DNA of 64,000 nt from positions 310,001-374,000 of the forward strand of contig JAJFJQ010000051.1 in NCBI GenBank assembly GCA_021773835.1. The letters are read 5' to 3'. Shown here piece after piece: positions 16,742 through 25,853 of the stretch. Source of the stretch: Gammaproteobacteria bacterium (GTDB lineage Bacteria > Pseudomonadota > Gammaproteobacteria > Ga0077536). The notes beneath the pieces are model-generated. The model did no database searches. It was not told the origin of the DNA and saw nothing but the letters and a program-made list of their open reading frames with translations. Every line of letters begins with the position of its first letter. Within the stretch, counting starts at the first letter, position 1. A program made the translations under genes and the position numbers.

Positions 16742-19040
16742 GTGCGATAAGCCCCATGAGTACTCGTTCCGGCGTGAGTGGCAGTGTTCGGATGCGAACC
16801 CCAGTTGCGTCGGCAAGTGCGTTCGCGATTGCCGGCGCGGCACCGATGATGCACGGTTCAGCCATGCCGCGTGCCCCCCATGGCGAATCCGGATCTGGGT
16901 TTTCTAACAGGATTCCGTGAATTTCCGGTGGCGCGTCTAGCGAATTGGCGATCTTATAGTCCATCAATGTCGGATTAACGAGTTGACCAGAATCCCATAC
17001 AAGCTCTTCCATGAGTGCGCCGCTGATCCCCTGTACGACGCCGCCGTAGAGTTGCCCGAGCGCTCCATTCGGGTTAAGCACACGGCCAAGATCTGCCGCA
17101 TGCCATGCCTCTAAAACAGTGATCTGACCGGTGGTCTCATCAACTTCGATGTGTACTGCGGTGGCGGCGAAACCATAGAATACCCCGCCGCCCATGCGAA
17201 ATCCGAGCGCGCGAGTGTGCTTGGGATCGATCGTTTGCTCCTGCATATACCACGCGTGTTGGCCGATGATCGGACCGCCGCCAACATACAGGCCGCGCTG
17301 GGCGACATCGGCGAAGCTGAGTTCTATATCCGGAACGCCGGACAATCCGAGTTTTCCACCTGGTCTAAGTTCGACGTCAGCCGTGGCGCACTCCAAAATC
17401 TCCGCGGTCAGCTCGATCAGGCGCTCTTTAACTTCCAGGGCGGCGCGATGGACCGATTCGGACACCCCATGGGCGCCGCGATCGGCGGCGGTGCCGTAAT
17501 CGTAGACTGCACCATCGGTATCCGGCGCCACGATATTCACCGCCTCGATGTCGACACCCAGGGTCGCCGCCGCGACTTGCGCAAGCGAGGTGTCACTACC
17601 GGTGCCGATATCGATATACCCGGTGCTGACGATCAAGGTGCCGTCTTCGGCGAGTCTGATGTTGGCGCTGGATGAGAACAAGCCGCTTTGTTGCACGACG
17701 GACGAGATCCCGATGCCGCGTCGCTTCCCGAGCACTCCCTTATCCGCGGCAGCAAGGATAAAGGCAGGGTGCGCCCGGATGCTCGCCAGACAGTCGCCTA
17801 CGCGACAGACCGGTAGGTAGTGGCTGCCCATGTTTTTATCGCCGGATTGTTTTGCATTTTTGATCCGCAGATCAAGGCGATCGATACCGAGCGTATCGGC
17901 GAGTTCATCGAGCTGACTCTCACCGGCGAACATCGGCTGCATCACCCCGAAACCACGCATCGCGCCGGCGCGAAGACGATTCGTGTAGACCGCACGGCCA
18001 ACGTTGCGTGCGTTAGGAATACGGTAGGGGCCGGCGGCGAGCAACATGCCGGCTTCGAGTACCACCGGGCTGAAGTCTGCATAGGCGCCGCCGTTGTAGA
18101 CAATTTCCGTATCGCGTGCGAGCAGTGTGCCGTCTTTGCGGGCGCCAGTCTTCATGCGTATCTTTGCTGCGTGTCGCGAGCGCATCGAGATCATGTCTTC
18201 GTCGCGGGATAGCACGAGTTTCACTGGCCTGCGGGTTTTTAGCGCCAGTGCTGCGGTGATCGGTTCGATGGTTATAAACTTCGCGCCAAAACCGCCACCA
18301 ACAGACGGCGCGATACACCTCACTTTAGACATTGGTAAGCCGAGCGCTTGGGCGACCGCCATCTGGGTGCCAAACAACTGCTGCGTTGACGACCACACGG
18401 TGATCTTGCCGGTGCCGTCGACCTCGGCGAGCGCGCTACAAGTTTCCATATAAAGGTGTTGCGCGGCGGGAATGCTGTACTCGTTCTCGACAACAACGTC
18501 GCATTCCTCCCACACGCTGTCGACATTGCCGGTCTCGAGTTCAATATGCGCCACGACGTTACCGTCGAAGGGCGATTCCACCACTCGCGCGTAGTTTCCG
18601 AGATCCTCGTGCAAGATAGGGGCGCCCTCGGCCATGGCGTCTTCGGCCTCGAACACCGCCGGTAATTCCTCAAATTCGACCTCAATAAGGCGTAGCGCGG
18701 CGCGCGCGATATCGAGCGACTCAGCCGCGACCGCGGCCACGGGCTCACCCATGTAGCGCACTTTACTCCGCGCTAGGATCGGTTCGTCACGAAACGTATG
18801 TCCGATCAGGTTTGGCGGAAGGTCTTCGGCCGTGAGGACCGTCTTCACGCCGGGCAATGCAAGCGCAGCAGCGGTGTCGTATGACAAAATTCGAGCATGC
18901 GGATACGGACTACCGAGCAGTGCGGCGGTCAACATACGGGGGCGAAACATGTCATCAGTGTAGACCGCTGTGCCGGTGACCTTCGCCCGCGCTTCGAGCT
19001 TTGGTACAGATTGGCCGATGATGCCGTCAAGCGCTTTCAT
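16731..19040 (-). CDS. molybdenum hydroxylase large (Moco-binding) subunit
   Basis: A 769-residue molybdopterin-cytosine-dinucleotide-binding subunit of the xanthine dehydrogenase / aldehyde oxidase family. Visible family features include the N-terminal KVTGTAVYTDD, GGGFGAKF, the RAGAMRGFGVMQ loop, and GARGMAEP near the C-terminus carrying the conserved catalytic Glu. The active-site loop is not AYRCSFR, so this is not a form I carbon monoxide dehydrogenase. Such enzymes hydroxylate an aromatic or N-heteroaromatic ring, or an aldehyde, using water. Its start overlaps the Fe-S subunit stop by 4 nt; the three subunits follow in the order FAD, Fe-S, Moco. The substrate is not readable from sequence. 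Confidence 0.92.
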   Translation of the reverse strand: MKALDGIIGQSVPKLEARAKVTGTAVYTDDMFRPRMLTAALLGSPYPHARILSYDTAAALALPGVKTVLTAEDLPPNLIGHTFRDEPILARSKVRYMGEPVAAVAAESLDIARAALRLIEVEFEELPAVFEAEDAMAEGAPILHEDLGNYARVVESPFDGNVVAHIELETGNVDSVWEECDVVVENEYSIPAAQHLYMETCSALAEVDGTGKITVWSSTQQLFGTQMAVAQALGLPMSKVRCIAPSVGGGFGAKFITIEPITAALALKTRRPVKLVLSRDEDMISMRSRHAAKIRMKTGARKDGTLLARDTEIVYNGGAYADFSPVVLEAGMLLAAGPYRIPNARNVGRAVYTNRLRAGAMRGFGVMQPMFAGESQLDELADTLGIDRLDLRIKNAKQSGDKNMGSHYLPVCRVGDCLASIRAHPAFILAAADKGVLGKRRGIGISSVVQQSGLFSSSANIRLAEDGTLIVSTGYIDIGTGSDTSLAQVAAATLGVDIEAVNIVAPDTDGAVYDYGTAADRGAHGVSESVHRAALEVKERLIELTAEILECATADVELRPGGKLGLSGVPDIELSFADVAQRGLYVGGGPIIGQHAWYMQEQTIDPKHTRALGFRMGGGVFYGFAATAVHIEVDETTGQITVLEAWHAADLGRVLNPNGALGQLYGGVVQGISGALMEELVWDSGQLVNPTLMDYKIANSLDAPPEIHGILLENPDPDSPWGARGMAEPCIIGAAPAIANALADATGVRIRTLPLTPERVLMGLIAHED

Positions 19041-19510
19041 GCGCTACGAGTACTCATCAATTCGATCGCTTCAATGATCTTTGTATAACCCGTACAGCGG
19101 CACAGGTTTCCGCTCAAGGCTTCGCGGATCTCCTCGCGCGTTGGATGCGGGTTCGACTCAAGTAAGGACTTCGCGACAAGCACCATACCGGACATGCAAA
19201 AACCACATTGCGGAGCCGCCGCATCGATGAACGCCTGCTGGATTGGTAGTAGGTCGTCCGCTGGGACAATTCCTTCGATCGTCGTGATCGCAAATGTCGT
19301 ACTGTCGACGGCAAGGGTAAGGCAGGCACGTGTCGGCACGCCATCGCGTAGCACCGTACAAGCACCGCAAACTCCTTGGTTACAACCGAGCTTTGTGCCG
19401 GTTAGATACAGTTGATCACGCAATACCGACAGGAGGGTTTGCTGAGTTTGAACCCGAACGTCGTGGTCCTCGTCATTAATATGGAGTGTGATCGATTGCG
19501 GTTTTGACAT
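19037..19510 (-). CDS. molybdenum hydroxylase small [2Fe-2S] subunit
   Basis: A 157-residue two-cluster ferredoxin subunit. The plant-type N-terminal cluster motif is GCNQGVCGACTV with a further Cys in RACLT; the C-terminal cluster carries CGFCMSGM and CRCTGY. Electrons from the Mo site pass through these clusters to FAD on the next subunit. It overlaps the large subunit by 4 nt and follows the FAD subunit after 8 nt, so all three should be made together. Confidence 0.94.
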   Translation of the reverse strand: MSKPQSITLHINDEDHDVRVQTQQTLLSVLRDQLYLTGTKLGCNQGVCGACTVLRDGVPTRACLTLAVDSTTFAITTIEGIVPADDLLPIQQAFIDAAAPQCGFCMSGMVLVAKSLLESNPHPTREEIREALSGNLCRCTGYTKIIEAIELMSTRSA

Positions 19511-19518
19511 GTCGGCCC

Positions 19519-20367
19519 CTAGTTCGATCCTTGATCTATCGCCCGTTGTAGCACTCTCGGCAGTAGGCGCTTTACCAATAGCCGCCGATAGTCGGCAGAG
19601 CCGCGGACATCATCGATCGGATCGCAAGCGTCGGCGAGTGCTTGTGCCGCCATCGTTACTTGATCGCTACCAAGCTCGGCGCCGATCAGCATCTTGTCTA
19701 CCGCGGTAACGTTTAGTGGGGTCGATGCGCAACCGCCAACGGCGACGCGAGCAGCGGTACAGGTCGAACCGTCGAAGTTGCCACAAAAGGCCATCGAAGT
19801 GATCGCGAAGTCACCGTCGCTGCGGGCGACTTTGAAATAACTCGACACGGTTCCGGGGTCAGCATTGGCGAGATGGATCGATGTGATCATTTCCCCGTGC
19901 GCGAGCGCCGTGGTGAAATAATCTTGGAAAAAGTCGCCGGCCGGTACGGTCCGGGCGCCGCTACTCCCAATGACTTCCACCTCGGCGTTTGCCGCGAGCA
20001 GCGCGGTAGGGTAATCAGCCGATGGATCTGCGTGCGCGATTGCGCCACCGATCGTACCGACGGCGCGGATCGCCGGATGCCCAATCTCTTGCGCAGCGAG
20101 GCGAACCACCGTTAGTCCGTTGTTGAGCCGCTGGTCATTGGCCACGACAGCATGGCGGGTCATTGCGCCGATGGTGATACCTGAGTCGGTGTGCCGGATC
20201 CCATCAAGGTCGGCGATCGCGCGAAGACTGACCAGCGTTGATGGACTTAGCAGCTCGGCGTTTAACATCGCCACTAGGGTGGCGCCGCCAGCAAGACAAC
20301 GCGCATCCTCATCGGTGTTGAGTATCGCGACGGCCTCTTCAATTGACGTAGGGCAACAGTAACGCAT
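19519..20367 (-). CDS. molybdenum hydroxylase medium FAD-binding subunit
   Basis: A 282-residue FAD subunit of the same enzyme. The flavin-binding segments are CLAGGATLVAML and the AVGTIGGAIAHADPSADYP loop, and the C-terminal CO-dehydrogenase flavoprotein domain follows (AARVAVGGC). The start at 20367 (MRYCCPTS) replaces a longer frame because it sits 2 nt after the upstream alpha/beta hydrolase stop. It accepts electrons from the Fe-S subunit and passes them to NAD, quinone or another acceptor. Confidence 0.92.
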   Translation of the reverse strand: MRYCCPTSIEEAVAILNTDEDARCLAGGATLVAMLNAELLSPSTLVSLRAIADLDGIRHTDSGITIGAMTRHAVVANDQRLNNGLTVVRLAAQEIGHPAIRAVGTIGGAIAHADPSADYPTALLAANAEVEVIGSSGARTVPAGDFFQDYFTTALAHGEMITSIHLANADPGTVSSYFKVARSDGDFAITSMAFCGNFDGSTCTAARVAVGGCASTPLNVTAVDKMLIGAELGSDQVTMAAQALADACDPIDDVRGSADYRRLLVKRLLPRVLQRAIDQGSN

Positions 20368-20369
20368 GA

Positions 20370-21227
20370 TCACGCACTTACCATCGATACGATCCGTTCG
20401 CACAAAGCACTGTCTGGATCGAGGAACCCATCAACTACATTAAAGTGGTGCTTCCTGGCCTGCTCAATATACGTTCCTTGCAAGCCCGCGGCTTGCCACG
20501 CGTCGATATAGTCGGCTGATTGCCGCCGAAACTCGCTAGACTCGTCTGCGCCGACATCGGCAATTAACGGTGCGGCCGCGGCGGGAATGTTGAACAATGG
20601 ACTTTCACGTTGGATGAGCTCATCGTTTAGCTGCAGGGCTTGTTGCACAAACGCGTAACGTATCGGTGACAGATCATAGAGGCCGCTAATGGCGTAACAA
20701 GCTTTGACGGTATCCGCAGGTAATCCATAGTCTTCTACCCAATTCGTGCATAGCACCCGCGCCGCCTGATGTGCTCCGGCGGAATGACCCGCGACATAGA
20801 TGCGTTCACGGTCACCATTGTATTTCCGCTTTGTGGTTTTCGCCCATGCCAGCGCGGCACGAGACTGTCGTGTGATCTCCGCCAAGCTGACTTTTGGGCA
20901 CAAGGCGTAATCTGTAACCAAAACCGTAATCCCGTGAGGAACTAAGCCGCGTGCGACGAAGCTAAAATCTTTTGCGCTCAATCGTCGCCAATATCCGCCG
21001 TGGATGAAAACCACAATCGGTGCATTCGGATCCGCGGCCGGGAAGATGTCGAGGGTCTCCTCGACAGTGGGACCATAGCGCACGTCGAGCGAGCAGCTGA
21101 AATCGCTGCGCGCGGTCGCGCTGCTTGAGCTATAGAAGTCAAAAAACGGCGCGAGGTCGCCCACAATCTGACCAAGGTTATATTCAGCGTCGATCTCTTC
21201 GGTCGTCGCGAAGTTTTTATACAGCAC
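20370..21227 (-). CDS. alpha/beta hydrolase, arylformamidase-like
   Basis: A 285-residue serine hydrolase. The oxyanion-hole motif HGGYW and the nucleophile elbow GHSAGAH are clear, with a likely acid Asp in the ADVGADESSE stretch and a His in ARKHHFNVV. The HGGYW type is common in kynurenine formamidase and esterase-lipase families. It is the first gene of the leftward molybdenum hydroxylase operon, 2 nt before the FAD subunit, and probably hydrolyses an ester or formamide made in the same pathway. It is divergent from the dioxygenase gene, with about 100 nt between them. Confidence 0.85.
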   Translation of the reverse strand: MLYKNFATTEEIDAEYNLGQIVGDLAPFFDFYSSSSATARSDFSCSLDVRYGPTVEETLDIFPAADPNAPIVVFIHGGYWRRLSAKDFSFVARGLVPHGITVLVTDYALCPKVSLAEITRQSRAALAWAKTTKRKYNGDRERIYVAGHSAGAHQAARVLCTNWVEDYGLPADTVKACYAISGLYDLSPIRYAFVQQALQLNDELIQRESPLFNIPAAAAPLIADVGADESSEFRRQSADYIDAWQAAGLQGTYIEQARKHHFNVVDGFLDPDSALCERIVSMVSA

Positions 21228-21334
21228 GTCGTTTCCCCGTTGCTCGAATCGCCGAGCTACTATAGGGCAAGATACGGATGGTGGGATTTCTTGTAAACTC
21301 TCGCACTGCTATTGCAGAAGTTCGGAGTGATTCA

Positions 21335-22315
21335 ATGGCCTCAAGCCGACCATCACAGTATTTTCACCCACGGCGCCTTGGTCATGTCAATTTATGGGTT
21401 GAGGATCTGGCTCGATCCGAGCGATTTTATAATCAGAGCTGCGGATTGACCGTCGAGTTTTCTGAGCCGGATCTGATAGCGACCTTCCTTGGCACCGGAC
21501 AAACGCCGCATGATCTTGGGATGATCCAAAAAACCAACGGTATCGACCGTTATGGGCGCGATGGCATTCTGCAATTACCGGGCACGATTGGACGCGATGT
21601 TGGGCTTAACCATCTCGCGTGGGAGCTCGAAAACGAGGCCGACTTAGTCGACGCCTACAAGCAACTTAAAGCCGCTGATATCGATACGGATATCACTGTC
21701 GATCATCAAGTGGCGCACAGCGTTTATATGTTCGACCCGGACGGCAATTACAACGAGTTCTATTGCGACACGGTGCAAAATTGGCGCGAAGTTCTGCATG
21801 GTGAGATGGATTTAATCACCAGTATGTGGGATCCGCTTACTGCCGAGCCATTCACCGAGGGACGCTATGAGCGAAATCCAGAACTTAGAATCGTCGAGGC
21901 GGCAGCATTGCATCCGCAGCGGGTCACCCACGCCGTGATCCGGTCTTCGAATGTTTCCCGCTTGGTCGATTTTTATACGAGAGTCGCCGGGCTAAGGCTT
22001 GTTGCTGAAGATTGTGATGTCATTTATCTAGCCGGCTCGCACGACGGCTACGCTTACAATTTGGTCATCGTTCCAGCCGCGCAGGCGGGGTACGGGCACG
22101 CTGCCTTTGAGGTCGCGAACGAGGAGGCGCTCGACGCCGCCGTCCAGATCCTTAGCGGATCCAGTGCGGCGGTCGTGGAGACCGTAGACTTACCGTGGAA
22201 GCGTTCCCTATTTCTCCGCGATCCCGACGGGTTGATCAGTGAGTGGTATGTGCGGCGCAATGGCGGACGTGACCTTCGTGCACGCGGTGAGGTTTCATTA
22301 CTCCGCGCCGCCTGA
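21335..22315 (+). CDS. two-domain VOC (extradiol-type) dioxygenase
   Basis: A 326-residue protein with two vicinal-oxygen-chelate modules. The ATG at 21335 has GGAG about 7 nt upstream, so the longer frame to 21278 is rejected. Each half keeps His-His-Glu candidates: GHVNLW, NHLAWEL and NEFYCD in the N-terminal module; THAVIRS, GHAAFEV and SEWYVRR in the C-terminal module. In type I extradiol ring-cleaving dioxygenases only the C-terminal module binds iron. It likely opens a catechol-like or hydroxylated heteroaromatic ring produced by neighbouring enzymes. It starts the rightward operon with the flavin monooxygenase and thioesterase. Confidence 0.85.
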   Translation: MASSRPSQYFHPRRLGHVNLWVEDLARSERFYNQSCGLTVEFSEPDLIATFLGTGQTPHDLGMIQKTNGIDRYGRDGILQLPGTIGRDVGLNHLAWELENEADLVDAYKQLKAADIDTDITVDHQVAHSVYMFDPDGNYNEFYCDTVQNWREVLHGEMDLITSMWDPLTAEPFTEGRYERNPELRIVEAAALHPQRVTHAVIRSSNVSRLVDFYTRVAGLRLVAEDCDVIYLAGSHDGYAYNLVIVPAAQAGYGHAAFEVANEEALDAAVQILSGSSAAVVETVDLPWKRSLFLRDPDGLISEWYVRRNGGRDLRARGEVSLLRAA

Positions 22316-22342
22316 ATTAGACTTCTTAAAGAGAGAATACCA

Positions 22343-23491
22343 ATGTCGAAACTCACGGCGATAGTCGCCGGTGGTGGAATTGGCGGTCTCGCAACGGCTG
22401 CGGCATTAGCCCAACGCGGTTGGGCGGTGACCGTCTACGAGCGTCAAGACGAACTGCGTGCGGTTGGTGCCGGTATCTACATTTGGGAAAACGGATTGCG
22501 CGTGCTAGAGGCGCTCGGCGCCTTCGACGAAGCGACTGCCGACGCGTTTCACGGGACCCATTTCGAACAACGCGACAATAGCGGTGACATTATTGAATCC
22601 GCGCCGATCGGCGGCGGGAATCGATTATTGACCGTACCCCGTAGTCAGTTGCTTGCGGCTTTGGCGAATGTCTGCCGACGCGCAGACGTAAAAGTCGTCA
22701 CCAGCACGGAAGTCACCGGCGCCAATGCCCGTGGAGAGTTATTTTTCGCTGGCGGCGGTTCCGCTGTCGCAGACCTGGCAGTAGGGGTCGATGGTGTGTG
22801 GTCGAAGGTGCGAGAAACCCTTGGCCTTGAACGCTCGCATGAGCAGACCGTTGAGGGGGCGTTACGTACAATGGTGGCAGCGGCACCTGGGGATTTTGGT
22901 CCAAATGACCTCGGTAAATATATTGAATGTTGGAACGGCGCCCGCCGGTTTCTGGTCACACCGGTTAACGAGCAACAGACCTATCTCGCATTAACCTGCC
23001 CCGATACCGATTTACGCGCGAGTGCTATCCCGGTAGACAAAGCAGTATGGCGAGATTCGTTTCCACAATGGATCCACCTTATCGATCGTATCGGCGAATT
23101 CCCGATAAATTGGGGCGTCTATAGTGTGACCCGATGCAGCGCTTGGTCTGCCGGACGCACGGCGATCGTCGGCGACGCAGCGCATGCGCAAACCCCAAAC
23201 CTGGGGCAGGGTGGCGGCATGGCGATGCAGAACGGGCTCGCCATGGCGGTGCGTTTGGAGTCGGCGAAAGATCGGCGCGATATCCCTGATGCACTGGAGG
23301 CGTGGGAGGCCGGTGAGCGCGAAATTGTAGAGCACTGCCAACGGTGGGCCACATTGTATGGCGAGGTGACACACCTACCGGATGATGTACGAACGCGTGT
23401 GATCCGTGGTGCGATGTCGGACCCGTGGGTTGCAGGGCAGATATTCCGGGCGGCGAATCACGCGCCGCTGGGGACTTCTCCGCCAAACTAG
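22343..23491 (+). CDS. FAD-dependent aromatic-ring monooxygenase
   Basis: A 382-residue single-component flavin monooxygenase of the salicylate/3-hydroxybenzoate/6-hydroxynicotinate hydroxylase type. The three family fingerprints are visible: GxGxxG in AGGGIGGLATAAALAQRG, the DG motif in VGVDGVWSKVR, and the GD motif in IVGDAAHAQTPNLGQG. A ribosome binding site AGAGAG precedes the ATG, 27 nt after the dioxygenase stop. It would add a hydroxyl group to prepare a ring for cleavage by the VOC enzyme; NADH or NADPH is the donor. The exact substrate is unknown. Confidence 0.9.
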   Translation: MSKLTAIVAGGGIGGLATAAALAQRGWAVTVYERQDELRAVGAGIYIWENGLRVLEALGAFDEATADAFHGTHFEQRDNSGDIIESAPIGGGNRLLTVPRSQLLAALANVCRRADVKVVTSTEVTGANARGELFFAGGGSAVADLAVGVDGVWSKVRETLGLERSHEQTVEGALRTMVAAAPGDFGPNDLGKYIECWNGARRFLVTPVNEQQTYLALTCPDTDLRASAIPVDKAVWRDSFPQWIHLIDRIGEFPINWGVYSVTRCSAWSAGRTAIVGDAAHAQTPNLGQGGGMAMQNGLAMAVRLESAKDRRDIPDALEAWEAGEREIVEHCQRWATLYGEVTHLPDDVRTRVIRGAMSDPWVAGQIFRAANHAPLGTSPPN

Positions 23492-23501
23492 AATTCCGCG
23501 A

Positions 23502-23576
23502 TGGGATCCCGGCTTGCGTCGGGGTGACGGCCGTAAGATTTCTGTTTTCGTCGTCCCGGTGAAAGCTGGGATCCAC
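23502..23576. repeat. REP-like inverted pair of palindromes
   Basis: Two related palindromic units in opposite orientation: 23503-23530 (GATCCCGGCTTGCGTCGGGG core) and 23549-23576, whose reverse complement reads GATCCCAGCTTTCACCGGGA. Each folds into a GC-rich hairpin and ends TGACG or GACG. The same family recurs at 29797, 43628 and 43731. Typical of REP-type intergenic repeats. Confidence 0.7.
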
Positions 23577-23603
23577 AAAATCTTTCAGAACAAATACAAG
23601 CGC

Positions 23604-24521
23604 ATGACACAATCTCTCCCCTACACCATCCACCGTTCCAGCGTAAACGCCTGGGAATGTGACGACAACGGGCATCTGAACGTCCGTCACTTTATCGGCA
23701 AGAACTATCAAGGGCTGATCCACCTATTGGCCGAGATCGGACTAACGCAGCAGACGCTCCGCGCGCACGGATGGCGTATGCAAATTGCCAGCCAACATAT
23801 TCGCTTCCATCGCGAAGCACGGATGGCCATGCCGATCGCAATCTATGGGCAACTTGTAGCACAACGTCATTCAAGGCTTGTCCTGTACACCGAGCTGCGC
23901 CACAGCCAAATGGACACGTTGTTTACCAGCTTCAATAGTGAAATCGACATCGTCGATGTTGACAATGAACAAGCGGGTAGCTTCGATTTCCCGCTCGACG
24001 ATTCGGGCTTTCAAGTGCCTGAGCACGGTGCAGTCAGGAGCCTACATGCTGAAGAAATCCCAGCGATGTCGGTTAGCGAGGCGCTAGCGATGGGTTATGA
24101 AGAATCCGGACGCGGCACTGTTATGGCGGAGGAGTGTGATCCCGATGGGGCGATGGAGTTTTACCAATACGGCGCCCGGGTCGCCGATGCGATTCCCAAT
24201 TTCATGTCGACCATACAAAGCGAAGCCGAGTTCGCGCTGCGAGGTGCCGGCGAGTTAGGCGGTGCGGTGATTGAAAGCCGCGCGGACTACTATTCAACGC
24301 TATCTCGCAATAGTCGGTTTGTTATTTTGTCAGGGGTGCGCTCGTTTGCAGCAAAGACCAAGCGCTTGAGTCATTTGATCTTCGATCTTGACACTGGGCT
24401 ACCGGTTACGCACAGCCAAGGGATCGCTGTAGCGCTAGATCTGCGGACGCGCCGCGCAGTGCCGTTCAGCGAGGATCGCATTGAGCGGATGCAGGCGCGA
24501 CTGCTCAAAGCCGCCGATTGA
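23604..24521 (+). CDS. double hot-dog acyl-CoA thioesterase-like protein
   Basis: A 305-residue protein with two hot-dog modules. The first carries the 4HBT-type signature DDNGHLNVRHF, where the Asp and the GHxN residues match the active site of 4-hydroxybenzoyl-CoA and related thioesterases. The second half (about 160-300) repeats the fold without the motif. The start is set at 23604, because the longer frame to 23406 runs through the repeat pair. It is the third gene of the rightward operon and may release a ring-cleavage or side-chain acid from CoA. Confidence 0.82.
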   Translation: MTQSLPYTIHRSSVNAWECDDNGHLNVRHFIGKNYQGLIHLLAEIGLTQQTLRAHGWRMQIASQHIRFHREARMAMPIAIYGQLVAQRHSRLVLYTELRHSQMDTLFTSFNSEIDIVDVDNEQAGSFDFPLDDSGFQVPEHGAVRSLHAEEIPAMSVSEALAMGYEESGRGTVMAEECDPDGAMEFYQYGARVADAIPNFMSTIQSEAEFALRGAGELGGAVIESRADYYSTLSRNSRFVILSGVRSFAAKTKRLSHLIFDLDTGLPVTHSQGIAVALDLRTRRAVPFSEDRIERMQARLLKAAD

Positions 24522-24876
24522 TTGCGCCATCTCGAGGCGAGAATCGCTGTCAATCATTTCGACGCACAGCGTGAAATTATTGCGTAACTTAAGTCGGAAG
24601 ACTTGTGGTTTAGCTGTAGCTAAATTAGCGACTCCTACCTGGTAGATCTGCGCGACTGACCATGGCGCCTAGAAGGTCCTGTCGAAGTAAGAACAATCTA
24701 ATTTAAAACAAACAGTTAAATTATTTATCTCGATCGCATCAACAATTTGCAAACCTTGTGGGGACGTTGAAATCAAATTTGGATCGGTAGCATCTGCAGG
24801 CGGAACTACGCTATAGATTGTCTGCGATAAATAATATATGGTCCCGCGAACTAGTAATACACGGAGCGTAGTTATC
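24522..24876. other. intergenic region, likely promoter and leader of the CTERM gene
   Basis: A 355-nt gap more AT-rich than its flanks. It holds a small hairpin AAGTCGGAAGACTT at 24591-24604 and a GGAG ribosome binding site near 24863. No gene, riboswitch or known operator was recognised. Confidence 0.4.
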
Positions 24877-25491
24877 ATGAAATTTGGCAAACTAGTCACC
24901 ACCTTCGGCTGTCTCGCGCTCTTCGCGCTAACTGGAGCCAGCCCCCTCGCAGCGACAATCTACGACGAAGGCGTTAGCGGCGATCTGTCCGGCGCATTTG
25001 GTGCTCCAGATAGTATTGGTCCCCTTGCTGTTGGCGGGAATGAAGTTATTGGTCAAATCGGAGCAAACGGTAACACTGGTGCGACGAATGGCTCTGATGC
25101 CGACTACTTTACGTTCACCGTGGGTGTTGGCCAATCTGTCGATGCGATAAATGTACTAAGTTTTCTATTCGCGCCTACTGACCCCGGAGGGAGTTTCTTC
25201 GGGTATATAGCCGATACTAGCTTCGCCGGGCAGGCCGGCGGCGACATTGCCGGATTTGCGCTGTTCAACGCAGCCTCCGGAGATATTCTTGGCGCTCTTG
25301 CCGGTGGACCGCTGGGCCCAGGTGATTACGCGTTTTGGCTGCAGGAGACCGCGGCGACGTCGGTAGATTACACGGTTAGCTTCGTCGTTAGCGCGGTACC
25401 GCTGCCGGCGCCATTGATACTAATGTTGTCGGCACTTACTGGGTTGTTTGGCTGGACGCGGCGCCAACAAAGCGCGTTGCCGAGGGCTTAG
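24877..25491 (+). CDS. VPLPA-type CTERM sorting-signal protein
   Basis: A 204-residue exported protein: the signal peptide ends ASPLAA, and a Gly/Ala/Asp-rich body lacks any named fold beyond a beta-rich stretch (DYFTFTVGVGQSVDAI). The tail has the tripartite sorting signal: VPLPAP, a hydrophobic helix (LILMLSALTGLFGW) and a basic end (TRRQQ). Proteins of this type are recognised by exosortase systems and delivered to the surface or exopolysaccharide matrix in Gram-negative bacteria. The start at 24877 is chosen for its GGAG site. It is followed by a strong hairpin at 25503. Confidence 0.85.
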   Translation: MKFGKLVTTFGCLALFALTGASPLAATIYDEGVSGDLSGAFGAPDSIGPLAVGGNEVIGQIGANGNTGATNGSDADYFTFTVGVGQSVDAINVLSFLFAPTDPGGSFFGYIADTSFAGQAGGDIAGFALFNAASGDILGALAGGPLGPGDYAFWLQETAATSVDYTVSFVVSAVPLPAPLILMLSALTGLFGWTRRQQSALPRA

Positions 25492-25502
25492 CCGAATTAC
25501 AT

Positions 25503-25527
25503 CCCGCTGCGAACACATCGCAGCGGG
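25503..25527 (+). terminator. terminator-like hairpin
   Basis: CCCGCTGCGA (25503-25512) pairs perfectly with TCGCAGCGGG (25518-25527) around an ACACA loop, 11 nt after the CTERM gene. There is no T run, so it may stabilise the mRNA end rather than act as a classic terminator. Confidence 0.55.
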
Positions 25528-25846
25528 TGCCTAGAAGCCAATGCGTGCGGGCCACGCGTTGGCCGTTGCCCACCGGCGCGTTCGCAAGTCGACATAGCGA
25601 TCGCCTCTGGCACGTTGTCAGTATCTAGTGACAGCAAGCTACCCCCGCTGTTCAATCCATCGTTCGCCGATCCTTATCGCAAAACCCGCTAGCTTGTGCC
25701 GCAACATTTTTCTTCCGCATGAAATTGCCACCTAAGCGTAGCTCCCGATCGGGTGACTTTGGCGCTGCCCGGAGATATTGTTAGCCCTGGGTAACGGGCG
25801 TTAGAAGTGGAAAGCCTTCGTTTTGTATTTCGACTATTGCAGGAGA
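25528..25846. other. intergenic region without recognised feature
   Basis: About 320 nt between the CTERM hairpin and the ribosome binding site of the HIT gene (AGGAGAG near 25841). I see no coding frame, RNA gene or repeat in it. Confidence 0.4.
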
Positions 25847-25853
25847 GTGTGTT

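Noticed and set aside
16731-19040. Carbon monoxide dehydrogenase form I large subunit
   Set aside because: The active-site loop does not carry the AYRCSFR motif; it matches other molybdenum hydroxylases.
24522-24876. Possible cyclic-di-GMP or other riboswitch before the CTERM gene
   Set aside because: Only a short hairpin and an AT-rich stretch are visible; no conserved riboswitch motifs.
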